Positions 8,372-16,735 of a stretch of 64,000 nucleotides of DNA are shown here, piece after piece. Made by a program: the position numbers and the translations under genes. Location of the stretch: contig OZ240676.1 in assembly GCA_965198895.1 (NCBI GenBank), positions 186,001-250,000 of the forward strand, read 5' to 3'. The notes below the pieces were generated by a model. The model was not told where the DNA came from and did no database searches. It worked only from the letters and a program-made list of their open reading frames with translations. Position 1 is the stretch's first letter. The number at the start of each line of letters is the position of its first letter. This DNA comes from LMUY01 sp965198895 (lineage in GTDB: Bacteria > Pseudomonadota > Alphaproteobacteria > Acetobacterales > Acetobacteraceae).

Positions 8372-9151
8372 ATGGCCGGCATCATCGCCGAGGGTATCTC
8401 GGTCGACTTCCCGATCTATCATGGCCACAGCCGCAGCTTGAAAAAGACGATGCTGGCGGCGGCGTCCGGCCGGCTCGGCGAGGACCGCAAGCACCGCGTC
8501 GTCGTGCAGGCGCTGCGGGACGTCTCGTTCCGATTGCAGCCCGGCGACCGGCTCGGGCTGGTGGGTGGAAACGGTGCGGGCAAGTCCACCCTGCTGCGCG
8601 TCCTTGCCGGCATCTACGAACCGGTCGCCGGCCGTCTCCGCGTGAGCGGCGCCATAGGCTCGTTGCTTGACGTGAACTCCGGGATGAACAGCGATCTGTC
8701 CGGGCGGGAGAACATCATCCTGCGCGGCCTGTACAACGGCATGCGACCGGCCGCCGTCTCCCGCATGGTCGAGGACGTGGCCGATTTTGCCGCCCTGGGT
8801 GAGTTCATGGAACTGCCGGTGCGCCTGTATTCCTCCGGTATGGCCGTGCGGCTCGCCTTCGGGCTCGCCACTGCCATCCGACCGGAGGTGCTGCTGATGG
8901 ACGAGTGGTTCCTCGCCGGCGATGCCAACTTCCTCGACAAGGCCCGCGCTCGCCTCGAAAGCCTCGTGAAAACGGCCGAGATCCTGGTGCTGTCCTCTCA
9001 CAACAGCAGCATCGTGCTGGAATGGGCGACCCGCGTGATCTGGCTGGATCATGGCCGGGTGCGCGAGGACGGCCCGGCGCAGCAAGTGCTCGGCGAGTAT
9101 CTGGACGCCGAGGTGGCCCAACCGGCCCGTCTAGAGCCGGCCGCCCCCTAG
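8372..9151 (+). CDS. ABC transporter ATP-binding protein, polysaccharide export (Wzt/KpsT-like)
   Basis: 259 residues. The Walker A motif is GGNGAGKST, the signature YSSGMAVRLAFG, Walker B VLLMDEWFLAGD, and the switch histidine is in LVLSSHNSS. A serine-glycine signature and a long N-terminal segment before Walker A are typical of the ATPases that drive O-antigen, capsule or teichoic acid export. No cognate Wzm-type permease gene is next to it and it stands alone between divergent and unrelated genes. It lacks the C-terminal carbohydrate-binding domain of some Wzt proteins. Confidence 0.83.
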   Translation: MAGIIAEGISVDFPIYHGHSRSLKKTMLAAASGRLGEDRKHRVVVQALRDVSFRLQPGDRLGLVGGNGAGKSTLLRVLAGIYEPVAGRLRVSGAIGSLLDVNSGMNSDLSGRENIILRGLYNGMRPAAVSRMVEDVADFAALGEFMELPVRLYSSGMAVRLAFGLATAIRPEVLLMDEWFLAGDANFLDKARARLESLVKTAEILVLSSHNSSIVLEWATRVIWLDHGRVREDGPAQQVLGEYLDAEVAQPARLEPAAP

Positions 9152-9232
9152 GGTCAAATCAGAGGCATAAGGGTCAAACGACGAGAAGCGTCGCCGCGAG
9201 AACCGTTACCCGCGCGGGACGTTTATCGCGCT

Positions 9233-11830
9233 ATGCCAACCAGCAGCCATGCCCCGGCCCGGGATACCTCGATCGCCACCTACAAGGCGAAACGGGATTT
9301 CACCGTCACGCGCGAACCGGCACCGGGGGCGGCCAGCAGCACCGATGCGCCCGTCTTCGTCGTGCAGAAGCACGATGCCACCCGCCTGCACTACGATTTC
9401 CGGCTTGAGCACGGCGGTGTGCTGTGGAGTTGGGCGGTGCCGCGAGGCCCGTCGCTCGACCCGAAGGACAAGCGCCTGGCCGTCCATGTCGAGGACCATC
9501 CGCTCGATTACGCCGGGTTCGAAGGCACGATCCCGGAAGGCCAATATGGCGCTGGCACGGTCGAGATCTGGGACCGCGGCACCTGGGCGCCGGTGGGTAG
9601 CGACCCGGCCGCCGATCTCGCCCGCGGGGAGATGAAATTCACGCTCGAGGGCAGCCGTCTGCATGGCCGCTTCGTGCTGATCCGGTTGAAGCCGCGGCCC
9701 AAGGAGCGGGCAGAGAACTGGCTGCTGATCAAGGAACACGACGAGCACGAGAGCGCGGGCACCGGCGTCGACCAGATGAGCGAGCAACCACTGGCTACGG
9801 TACAGTCGATGCCGGTTCCCGTGTCACAGGTTCCAACGCCCCCTCCTCGCAAGACGGCTGCCACCGGGAAGGACGCGCCGGCCGCCGGTGCCAAACGTGC
9901 CAAGCTGCCGCAGAGCCAGGCGATCCAATTGGCCAGCCTCGCCGAACAGCCACCCGAGTCCGGCGAGTGGATCAGCGAGATCAAGTACGATGGCTACCGC
10001 TTGCTCGTCTTCAAGCAGGGCAAGGAGGTCCGCCTGCTGACACGCAACGGCCTCGACTGGACGCACCGTATCAAGGGCTTGGCCGAATCGGTCGCCGCGC
10101 TGCCACGGGAGACGATGCTGCTGGACGGCGAACTGGTCGCCCTGCGGCCCGACGGGTTCACTTCGTTCGCCGACCTGCAGGCGGCCATTTCCGACGGGAA
10201 TACCGGGGGCCTGGTGTTCTACGCCTTCGACCTGCTGCATCTCGACGGCTGGGACCTCCGCCCCTGCCGGCTCGACGCGCGCAAGGCGGTGATGGCGGCG
10301 CTCGATGTCTGGACCAACACGATCCGCTACAGCGAACACTTGAGCGGCGACGCCGGGCCGATCCGGCGGGAGGCGTGCACGATGGGGCTCGAGGGCATCA
10401 TCACCAAGAAGGCTGATGCCCCATACCGCGCCGGCCGCAGTGGCGATTGGCTGAAGCTGAAATGCAAGAACCGCGAGGAGTTCATCGTGCTCGGCTGGAC
10501 GCCGCCGTCCGGCAGCCGCACCGGCATCGGCGCGCTGCATCTCGGCTTCCACGACGCATCCGGCACGCTGCACTACATCGGCGGCTGCGGCACTGGGTTC
10601 AAAGACGAGGAGCTGGCGTCGTTGCGTAAACGGCTGGACGCCTTGGCCGCGCCGGCGCCAGAGGGATTGCTGCTATCGGGAGAACGGCCGGACACCAAGA
10701 TAAGCTGGGTGCGCCCGGAGTTGGTGGCGGAGGTCCAATACGCCGGCTGGTCCGGCGCCGGGCGAATTCGGCACGCAGTATACCTGGGACTGCGGGAGGA
10801 CAAAGCCGCCGCCGAGGTCGTGCGGGATCTACCCGACCCGGAGGCCAAGCGCGAACCGTTCCGCGCTCGTCGCTCGGGCATGGTCGTCACGGCCAAGCCG
10901 CCCGACCGGACCGCCCCCGTGCCGCGCAAGGCCGGCGCCCCGCCCCCGCCGCCAAGGACCGGGGCGGTGAAGCTGACGCATCCGGACCGCGAGCTGTGGC
11001 CCGGCATCAGCAAGCAGATGTTGGCCGACTACTGGGCCGCCGTCGCGCCGGCCGCACTGCCCGAGTTGGCGAAACGGCCGCTCGCACTGGTGCGGTGCCC
11101 CGATGGGGTCGACGGCCAGCACTTCTTCCAAAAGCACGCCATGAAAGGCATGCAGAACCAGTTTCGCGAGGGCGACCAGGACGGCGCGCCCTACCTCACG
11201 TTCGACGACGCGGATGGGCTGCAGGCGGCGGCCCAGATGGCGGCGATCGAGCTGCATAGCTGGGGCAGCGCCGTCGCCGATGCCGGCCATGCCGACCGGC
11301 TGGTGTTCGACCTCGATCCCGGCCCCGGCGTCGACTGGGCCGTCACGGTGAAGGCGGCCCATACCGTGCGCGAGCGGCTGGAGAGGGTGGGGCTGGCGTC
11401 GTTCTGCCGCACCAGCGGCGGCAAGGGCCTGCACATCGTCGCCCCGGTGCTGACGGAGGCGGATTGGGACACCGTGCGCGCCTGGTGCCGCGCGTTCGCC
11501 GAGGCAATGGAGGCGGAGCTGCCAGACCAATTCGTGGCCTCGGTGCCGAAGGCGAGGCGCAGCGGGCGCATCCTGGTGGATTGGCTTCGCAACGGGCTCG
11601 GCTCCACCGCCGTTGGGTCGTTCTCGCCCCGCGCCCGGCCAGGCGCCACCGTGGCCACGCCGGTGACATGGCAGGAGGTGACGCCGAAGCTGGACCCGGC
11701 GGCCCTCACCATCGCCACGGTCCCGAAGCGTCTGGCCCGCCTGAAAGCCGACCCGTGGGACGGCTTCACGGCAGCCGCCCGGACCATCCCCATCGGTGAT
11801 GTCACGCCGGCCAAGAAGCGGGCACGCTGA
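9233..11830 (+). CDS. ligD: Multifunctional DNA ligase D for non-homologous end joining
   Basis: 865 residues with all three LigD modules in the order phosphoesterase-ligase-polymerase. The phosphoesterase lies at about residues 30-190 (KHDATRLHYDFRLEHGG). The ATP-dependent ligase lies at about 220-520, with the adenylated lysine near residue 251 in EIKYDGYRLLV. The primase-polymerase lies at about 570-850 (LVFDLDPGPGVDWA; CRTSGGKGLHIVAP). It repairs double-strand breaks with Ku, usually in stationary or desiccated cells. No ku gene is in this window. The P450 gene begins 24 nt downstream and could share its transcript. Confidence 0.95.
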   Translation: MPTSSHAPARDTSIATYKAKRDFTVTREPAPGAASSTDAPVFVVQKHDATRLHYDFRLEHGGVLWSWAVPRGPSLDPKDKRLAVHVEDHPLDYAGFEGTIPEGQYGAGTVEIWDRGTWAPVGSDPAADLARGEMKFTLEGSRLHGRFVLIRLKPRPKERAENWLLIKEHDEHESAGTGVDQMSEQPLATVQSMPVPVSQVPTPPPRKTAATGKDAPAAGAKRAKLPQSQAIQLASLAEQPPESGEWISEIKYDGYRLLVFKQGKEVRLLTRNGLDWTHRIKGLAESVAALPRETMLLDGELVALRPDGFTSFADLQAAISDGNTGGLVFYAFDLLHLDGWDLRPCRLDARKAVMAALDVWTNTIRYSEHLSGDAGPIRREACTMGLEGIITKKADAPYRAGRSGDWLKLKCKNREEFIVLGWTPPSGSRTGIGALHLGFHDASGTLHYIGGCGTGFKDEELASLRKRLDALAAPAPEGLLLSGERPDTKISWVRPELVAEVQYAGWSGAGRIRHAVYLGLREDKAAAEVVRDLPDPEAKREPFRARRSGMVVTAKPPDRTAPVPRKAGAPPPPPRTGAVKLTHPDRELWPGISKQMLADYWAAVAPAALPELAKRPLALVRCPDGVDGQHFFQKHAMKGMQNQFREGDQDGAPYLTFDDADGLQAAAQMAAIELHSWGSAVADAGHADRLVFDLDPGPGVDWAVTVKAAHTVRERLERVGLASFCRTSGGKGLHIVAPVLTEADWDTVRAWCRAFAEAMEAELPDQFVASVPKARRSGRILVDWLRNGLGSTAVGSFSPRARPGATVATPVTWQEVTPKLDPAALTIATVPKRLARLKADPWDGFTAAARTIPIGDVTPAKKRAR

Positions 11831-11854
11831 TCGCAGCCGTATTAGGGTGGCGCT

Positions 11855-13036
11855 ATGTTCGACCTTCGCAACCTGCCGCAGGGGTTCTACGACGACCCCT
11901 ACCCAATCTATCGCACCCTGCAGGAGGCCGACCCCGTCCACCGATTGCCGGACGGCGGCTGGTTCCTGACGCGGTATGCCGATCTCGACGCGATCTACCG
12001 CGACACGGCGCGCTTCACTTCCGATAAGCGCGAGGAGTTCCGGCCGAAATTCGGCGCATCCCCACTGTACGAACACCACACGACCAGCCTCGTGTTCAAC
12101 GACCCGCCGTTGCATGGCCGGGTTCGCAGGCTGATCGCCGGAGCGCTCACCCCCCGGGCCCTGGCAGCGATGGAGCCTTCGCTGGTGACACTGGTGGATC
12201 GTTTGCTGGATGCCCTGCCCCGCGAGGCCGACCTGATCGAAGGTTTCGCATCCGCCATCCCGGTGGAGGTGATCGGCAACCTGCTCGACGTTCCGCATGC
12301 CGATCGCGGGCCGCTGCGGGCATGGTCGCTGGCGATCCTCGGCGCGCTGGAGCCGGCAACGCCGCCCGATGTGCTCTCGCGTGGCAACGCTGCCGTGCAG
12401 GATTTCCTCGCCTACCTGAAGGGCCTGGTTGCGGATCGCCGTGCGCGACCCGGCGATCCGGCGCAGGACGTGCTCACCCGGCTGATCGGGACTGAGACGG
12501 ATGCCGAGCGGCTGTCCGAGGCCGAGTTGCTGCACAACTGCATCTTCATCCTGAATGCCGGGCACGAGACCACGACGAACCTGATCGGCAACGGCCTGTA
12601 TCTCCTGCTGCAATGGCCGGACGAGCGACGACGCCTGGCGGCTGATCCAACACTGATCCGGACCGCGGTCGAGGAGTTCCTACGCTTCGAGAGTTCGAAC
12701 CAGCTCGGCAACCGCACTGCGTCGGAGGATGTCGAGCTCGGCGGCAAGACCATCCCGGGTGGTGCCACGCTGACACTCTGCATCGGCGCGGCCAACCGCG
12801 ACCCGGCGTATTTCAGCGAGCCGGACAGGCTGGATGTGGGCCGGCAGCCCAATCGCCACTTGGCATTCGCCGCCGGGCCGCACCAATGCGTCGGCATGAC
12901 GCTGGCCCGGCTGGAGGGACGCATTGCGATCGGGCGGTTCCTCGCGCGGTATCCAGACTATGGTATGGCCGGCCTCCCCACCCGTGCCCCGCGCGCTCGC
13001 TTCCGTGGATTTTTGAGATTGCCGGTTCTACTATGA
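11855..13036 (+). CDS. Cytochrome P450
   Basis: 393 residues, typical of soluble bacterial class I P450s. The I-helix oxygen-binding motif is AGHETTTN, the K-helix ExxR is in VEEFLRFES, and the heme cysteine is in FAAGPHQCVGMTLARLEGR (about residue 345). No ferredoxin or ferredoxin reductase gene is adjacent, so electrons must come from elsewhere. The substrate is not predictable from the sequence. The 3' end borders an unusually AT-rich spacer. Confidence 0.92.
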   Translation: MFDLRNLPQGFYDDPYPIYRTLQEADPVHRLPDGGWFLTRYADLDAIYRDTARFTSDKREEFRPKFGASPLYEHHTTSLVFNDPPLHGRVRRLIAGALTPRALAAMEPSLVTLVDRLLDALPREADLIEGFASAIPVEVIGNLLDVPHADRGPLRAWSLAILGALEPATPPDVLSRGNAAVQDFLAYLKGLVADRRARPGDPAQDVLTRLIGTETDAERLSEAELLHNCIFILNAGHETTTNLIGNGLYLLLQWPDERRRLAADPTLIRTAVEEFLRFESSNQLGNRTASEDVELGGKTIPGGATLTLCIGAANRDPAYFSEPDRLDVGRQPNRHLAFAAGPHQCVGMTLARLEGRIAIGRFLARYPDYGMAGLPTRAPRARFRGFLRLPVLL

Positions 13037-13280
13037 TTCCAGGAAACCTGTCTCTGTAATCTTAATAAGATAGTCACTTCTGGGTCAGGACGGATATTCG
13101 ATAACAGAGTATCAACCTTTGCAACGTGCGTGTGTTCTTCTCTACTTGAGAGATTAACGAGATTAGCTTTAAGGACTCGACAATGTCTGTCTTTCACCGA
13201 CGAGTGACTACTTAAGTATCGGCAAGTTGCATCTAAACGCCTCGCCCGGCGGTAACCCTAAGCGGTAGGGAGCCGGTTCG
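13037..13280. other. AT-rich intergenic spacer upstream of the receiver-domain gene
   Basis: 244 bp that are visibly richer in A and T than the rest of the window, with runs such as ctgtaatcttaataagatag and gagattaacgagattagct. No protein frame with a credible start is present. It ends in an AGGGAG ribosome-binding site 8 nt before the receiver-domain ATG. It may hold promoter or regulator sites, or an untranslated RNA. Confidence 0.5.
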
Positions 13281-13697
13281 ATGGATCTTAGCGTTTTATT
13301 TGCCAACGATGATGTGCTGACCCAGTGGGTCATGACGGAGGTGCTAATAGAGGCGGGCTTCACGGTGACGAGTGCTTGTCGCGGCAACCAAGTCGTCGAG
13401 TTGCTGGACGAAGCCGATCCCGATTTCGACATCCTGTTGGTCGATCTCGACTTACCCGACACTCGGACCGCATTCGACATCGGCAATGTCTGGCGCCGTG
13501 CCAGGCCTGGCCGGCCGATCATCTACACGGGCACCCGCCGAGACGCTCTAACGCAGCAGTTTCTGTTCCACGAGAGCTTTCTCGAGACACCGTTCACTGC
13601 CGCGACGCTGCTTCGTGCGATCGAGACGGCCCTGGAGGATGCCTCCTTCCGCCCGTTCCCCCTCGCCATGACGCCGCGCATCCAGCACGTTCACTGA
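13281..13697 (+). CDS. Single-domain response regulator receiver protein
   Basis: 138 residues, consisting only of a CheY-like receiver fold. The acidic pair is D10-D11, the phospho-acceptor D55 lies in LLVDLDLPD, and the switch threonine lies in IIYTGTRRD. The normally invariant lysine of the KP motif is replaced: the segment reads FLETPFT, putting Thr103 at that position. It has no output domain and no neighbouring histidine kinase, so it probably acts by protein contact. Loss of the lysine may alter phosphorylation-dependent switching. Confidence 0.82.
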   Translation: MDLSVLFANDDVLTQWVMTEVLIEAGFTVTSACRGNQVVELLDEADPDFDILLVDLDLPDTRTAFDIGNVWRRARPGRPIIYTGTRRDALTQQFLFHESFLETPFTAATLLRAIETALEDASFRPFPLAMTPRIQHVH

Positions 13698-13730
13698 CAG
13701 GGGCGTCCGCTTTCCTCGCGGCAGGGCTTT

Positions 13731-13767
13731 CGTCTCCCTCTCCCGTGACGAACGGGAGAGGGAGACG
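13731..13767 (+). terminator. Perfect REP-type hairpin downstream of the receiver gene
   Basis: A 16-bp perfect stem (cgtctccctctcccgt with its complement) closes a 5-nt loop (gacga). It lies about 34 bp past the stop of the receiver-domain gene. There is no U-tract, so it is a REP monomer that could act as a transcription end or 3' RNA stabiliser. Confidence 0.6.
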
Positions 13768-13819
13768 CCATATGCAATCGCCCTGCTTCACGGGAAGGCC
13801 GACGCGAGCATCGCCCAGT

Positions 13820-14242
13820 TCACATCCACCGACGCTCCTGTGCGATGGGCGTCAGGACCGCGTTCATCGACTTTCCGAGCCGGGGGAGCGCGTCGACCCA
13901 TGTGACGCAGGCGAACCGGTCGAACTCCGGCAATGCCCTTCCAGCGACGAGAAACGTCGACCGACAGACGAGCGTGCCAGGATCGGGCATCGCCACCACA
14001 TGCCAGGCAAACAGCGCAAGGTCCTTTCGCGGCAGGTAGGCGTGCTGGCCGAGTGAGACGAGGCCAGGCGGAGCCTCCAGGCCGGTCTCCTCCAGCAATT
14101 CGCGGCGGGCCGTCTGCTCGGGCGCCTCGCCGGGTTCGGCGACGCCCTTGGGGATGTCCCACCGCGGCGAGCGCGTCGCATGGGCGATCAGCACCCGCTC
14201 GCCATCCGTCACGACCACGCCGCAGGATAGGGCGCGGATCAC
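13820..14242 (-). CDS. Nudix hydrolase
   Basis: 140 residues with a complete Nudix box, GVAEPGEAPEQTARRELLEE then TGL, fitting GX5EX7REUXEEXGU. The box is preceded by SPRWDIPKG, a pattern seen in diadenosine-polyphosphate and related Nudix enzymes. It would hydrolyse a nucleoside diphosphate linked to another moiety, with Mg2+ bound by the box glutamates. Its ATG overlaps the stop of the upstream thioesterase gene (ATGA), so the two are translationally coupled. Confidence 0.85.
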   Translation of the reverse strand: MIRALSCGVVVTDGERVLIAHATRSPRWDIPKGVAEPGEAPEQTARRELLEETGLEAPPGLVSLGQHAYLPRKDLALFAWHVVAMPDPGTLVCRSTFLVAGRALPEFDRFACVTWVDALPRLGKSMNAVLTPIAQERRWM

Positions 14243-14655
14243 GGCTTCGGCGATCCCTCCGTTGTCTCACTGCCGCGCCGCCATTTGTGGCTGCTGCCCC
14301 CGAACGCGAGTACGCGGCCCTCGGCATCGGTGATCTCGTTCCGGGCGAAGTAAAGCGAGCGGCCGTGACTGACCAGGCTGCCAGTGCCGAAAATGCGACC
14401 GGCCTTGGCTTGGCCGACGAAGCGGCAGTCCAGATCGACCGTTACGGAGTAGCGCCGGTTGCCCTTTAAGCTACACCAGATGCCGCAGAGCGACCCGGCC
14501 TCGTCCAGCATCGTCAGCAGCACGCCACCGTGCAGAATGCCGGACGCATTCAGGTGCTTCGGCAGCAGGTCGAGCCCGACCCGGGCGAACCCATCCCGCC
14601 ACTCCAGGAGTTCGAAGCCCATCTGCCCGTGGAAATCGTCGCGTGCTGCCACCAT
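14239..14655 (-). CDS. PaaI-family hotdog-fold thioesterase
   Basis: 138 residues with the hotdog thioesterase core: HLNASGILHGGVLLTMLDEAG (the HGG motif), then VDLDCRFVGQAKAG and GTGSLVSHGRSLYFARNEI. It probably hydrolyses an acyl-CoA or aryl-CoA in the cytoplasm. It forms a two-gene operon with the Nudix gene through a 4-nt overlap. The pairing of Nudix and thioesterase suggests housekeeping of CoA esters, but no pathway genes surround it. Confidence 0.8.
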   Translation of the reverse strand: MVAARDDFHGQMGFELLEWRDGFARVGLDLLPKHLNASGILHGGVLLTMLDEAGSLCGIWCSLKGNRRYSVTVDLDCRFVGQAKAGRIFGTGSLVSHGRSLYFARNEITDAEGRVLAFGGSSHKWRRGSETTEGSPKP

Positions 14656-14721
14656 GGTCCTGGGTTGGCCGAGCAGCGCCGCCGCGTCAACCAGCCACGG
14701 CCCTTGGAACGTGGCCGGCGG

Positions 14722-15585
14722 TCACATCTGCACGGCCTGGATGGCCGTCTCCAGTTCGGCGAAGCTCGGCATGTGTTCGTTCGGCGCCATCTTACGCCCG
14801 GTCTCCACGGCCACCTGCGGATTGTTGCCGTGCAGATGGGCGACCAGGACGGCGCGGATCACCTCCATGTACTTCGCCTCCTCCTGCACGACGCCCTGGA
14901 TGCGGGCGGCGAACGGACCGGCCATCCCATAGGCCAGCAACACGCCGAGGAAGGTGCCGACCAGCGCGCCGCCGATCATCGCCCCCAGCACCGCCGGCGG
15001 CTCGTTGATGTGGGACATCGTCTTGATCACGCCGAGCACCGCGGCCACGATCCCGAGTGCCGGCAGCGCATCGGCCACGGACTGGATGGCGTGGCTCGGA
15101 TGCATCTCCTCGTTGAGGGTTTTCTTCAACTCCCGCGCCATGACGTCCTCGATCTGGTGCGGATCGTCGGCATTCATGCCGACCATCCGCATGTAGTCGC
15201 AGATCAGTGCGGTGGCGTGATGGTTGGCGAGGATCTTGGGGTATTTCTGGAAGGCTGTGCTTTCTTCCGGCTTCTCGATATGCGCCTCGAGCGCCATCGC
15301 ACCCTTGGTGGTGGCAAGGCGCGTGAAATAGTACATCAGGCTCAACAGGTCGATGTAATCGGCTTTGTGGAACTTGGCGCCTTTCAGAACCTTTTTGAAG
15401 GCGCCGATCGTGTGCTTCACGTCATGCATGCTGTTGGACATCACGAAAGTGCCCAGCGCGGCCCCGCCGATCGTCAACATCTCGAACGGCATGGCCTCGA
15501 TCAGCGGCTCGAGGCTGCCACCCGACATCATGTAGCTGCCGAAAACGCAGGCGAGCAGGAAGCCAAGGCCGCCGAATGTCAGCAC
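14722..15585 (-). CDS. motA: Flagellar motor stator protein MotA
   Basis: 287 residues, the long proteobacterial form. Features are the N-terminal helix VLTFGGLGFLLACVFGSYMM, the IGGAALGTFVMSNS segment, a cytoplasmic loop with PEESTAFQKYPKI, and the paired helices around LPALGIVAAVLGVIKTM and IGGALVGTFLGVLLAYG. It forms the proton channel of the stator with MotB. I chose the GTG at 15585, 7 nt after the motB stop with AGGGA upstream; a longer open frame to 15813 runs back through motB and is not real. Unusually, motB precedes motA here. Confidence 0.92.
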   Translation of the reverse strand: MLTFGGLGFLLACVFGSYMMSGGSLEPLIEAMPFEMLTIGGAALGTFVMSNSMHDVKHTIGAFKKVLKGAKFHKADYIDLLSLMYYFTRLATTKGAMALEAHIEKPEESTAFQKYPKILANHHATALICDYMRMVGMNADDPHQIEDVMARELKKTLNEEMHPSHAIQSVADALPALGIVAAVLGVIKTMSHINEPPAVLGAMIGGALVGTFLGVLLAYGMAGPFAARIQGVVQEEAKYMEVIRAVLVAHLHGNNPQVAVETGRKMAPNEHMPSFAELETAIQAVQM

Positions 15586-15592
15586 GGCCGGC

Positions 15593-16630
15593 TTATCCCT
15601 TCGGCTTGCTGGGGATGGCGGCTTCCCGCAGCACGACGATAGCGATGCGGCGATTGACGGCCGCCGTCGGGTCCCCCGGCAGCAGGGGGTCGCGGTCGGC
15701 CTGACCCGACACGGTCCTGACCCGGGCTTCCGGCAACCCGGCATCCGCGAGCAAGCGGCGCGTCGCGTTGGCCCGCTCGGCCGACAACTCCCAGTTCGAG
15801 CGGTCACCGCCATGATACGGGGTGGAATCGGTGTGCCCGGTGATCGACAGCCGCTCCGGCAGCTTCATCAGTATGGGCGCGACCTTCAGCAGCAAGGCAC
15901 GCGCGCGCTCGCTCGGTACGGACGAGCCGCTCGCGAACATGGCTTGCTTGTCTTCGTCCAGGATCTGGATGCGCAGGCCCTCCCGGGTGATATCGACCGA
16001 AAGCTCCCGGGAAAGATCGGCCAGCGCCGGATCCTTGGCGACTTCGTCGCGGATCTGCTGGGCGGCGGCATCGAAACTCGCGCGCTCCTTTTGGGCCAGT
16101 TCCACTCGCAACTGAGCCTCGCTGGTGTCGCCGACCGCCGTCAGGGTTCCGTCGGTAGGCTTGGGGGCGGGAGCAGCGGCCGGGCCGCCAGGGTGCTGTT
16201 GCGGCGCGGCCCGCCGGGTCAGGTCGCCATCACCATCCGTGCGGGTGGACGCGGCTGTGGCTGGAGTGTCGCTGTCATCGTCCTCGACGTCGAAATTCGG
16301 CTTGGCATCCTTGTTCATCACCGTGATCGTCCCCCGGTCCGATGCCATGGAGCCGTCGTCGTTGGGGGTGTGGCCGCCGAACATGCCGCCGAAGCCCGAA
16401 CTGCCGCGCGCGGTCACGTTGGTGGGCGCGAAGTAATCCGCGATGCCGGCCCGCTGTTCGGAGGTGGTCGCGTTCAGCAGCCACATCAGCAGGAAGAACG
16501 CCATCATGGCCGTCACGAAATCGGCGTACGCCACCTTCCACGCACCGCCGTGGTGGCCACCGGCAACAACCTCCTCCTTGCGGATTACGATCGGCCGCTT
16601 GCCGTCCGCGTTTCCGCCCTTCGCCGCCAT
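15593..16630 (-). CDS. motB: Flagellar motor stator protein MotB
   Basis: 345 residues. A short cytoplasmic N-terminus is followed by one membrane helix bearing the proton-binding aspartate (KVAYADFVTAMMAFFLLMWL). After a low-complexity linker comes an OmpA/MotB peptidoglycan-binding domain (ERLSITGHTDSTPYHGG, NWELSAERANATRRLL, DPTAAVNRRIAIVV). It anchors the stator to the cell wall. It is the upstream gene of a motB-motA pair, the reverse of the usual order, and no other flagellar gene lies in the window. Confidence 0.93.
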   Translation of the reverse strand: MAAKGGNADGKRPIVIRKEEVVAGGHHGGAWKVAYADFVTAMMAFFLLMWLLNATTSEQRAGIADYFAPTNVTARGSSGFGGMFGGHTPNDDGSMASDRGTITVMNKDAKPNFDVEDDDSDTPATAASTRTDGDGDLTRRAAPQQHPGGPAAAPAPKPTDGTLTAVGDTSEAQLRVELAQKERASFDAAAQQIRDEVAKDPALADLSRELSVDITREGLRIQILDEDKQAMFASGSSVPSERARALLLKVAPILMKLPERLSITGHTDSTPYHGGDRSNWELSAERANATRRLLADAGLPEARVRTVSGQADRDPLLPGDPTAAVNRRIAIVVLREAAIPSKPKG

Positions 16631-16735
16631 GAAGACACCCCCGGGTGTGAGAGGCCATTGTGGCGCGGAGTGCTTAACCAGGGACTAAGGCTGTTTGCGG
16701 GAGCCGGCGGGGTCGGGCGCGCCAGGATGGCCCTG

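Noticed and set aside
9152..9232. Possible regulatory RNA between the export ATPase and ligD
   Set aside because: The 81-bp gap shows no stable hairpin or conserved motif.
12958..13197. 79-residue minus-strand frame in the AT-rich spacer
   Set aside because: It overlaps the 3' end of the P450 gene, has no ribosome-binding site and shows no domain.
15586..15813. Longer MotA reading frame
   Set aside because: The extra 76 residues run antisense-free through motB on the same strand in another frame; MotA homologues begin at the GTG at 15585.
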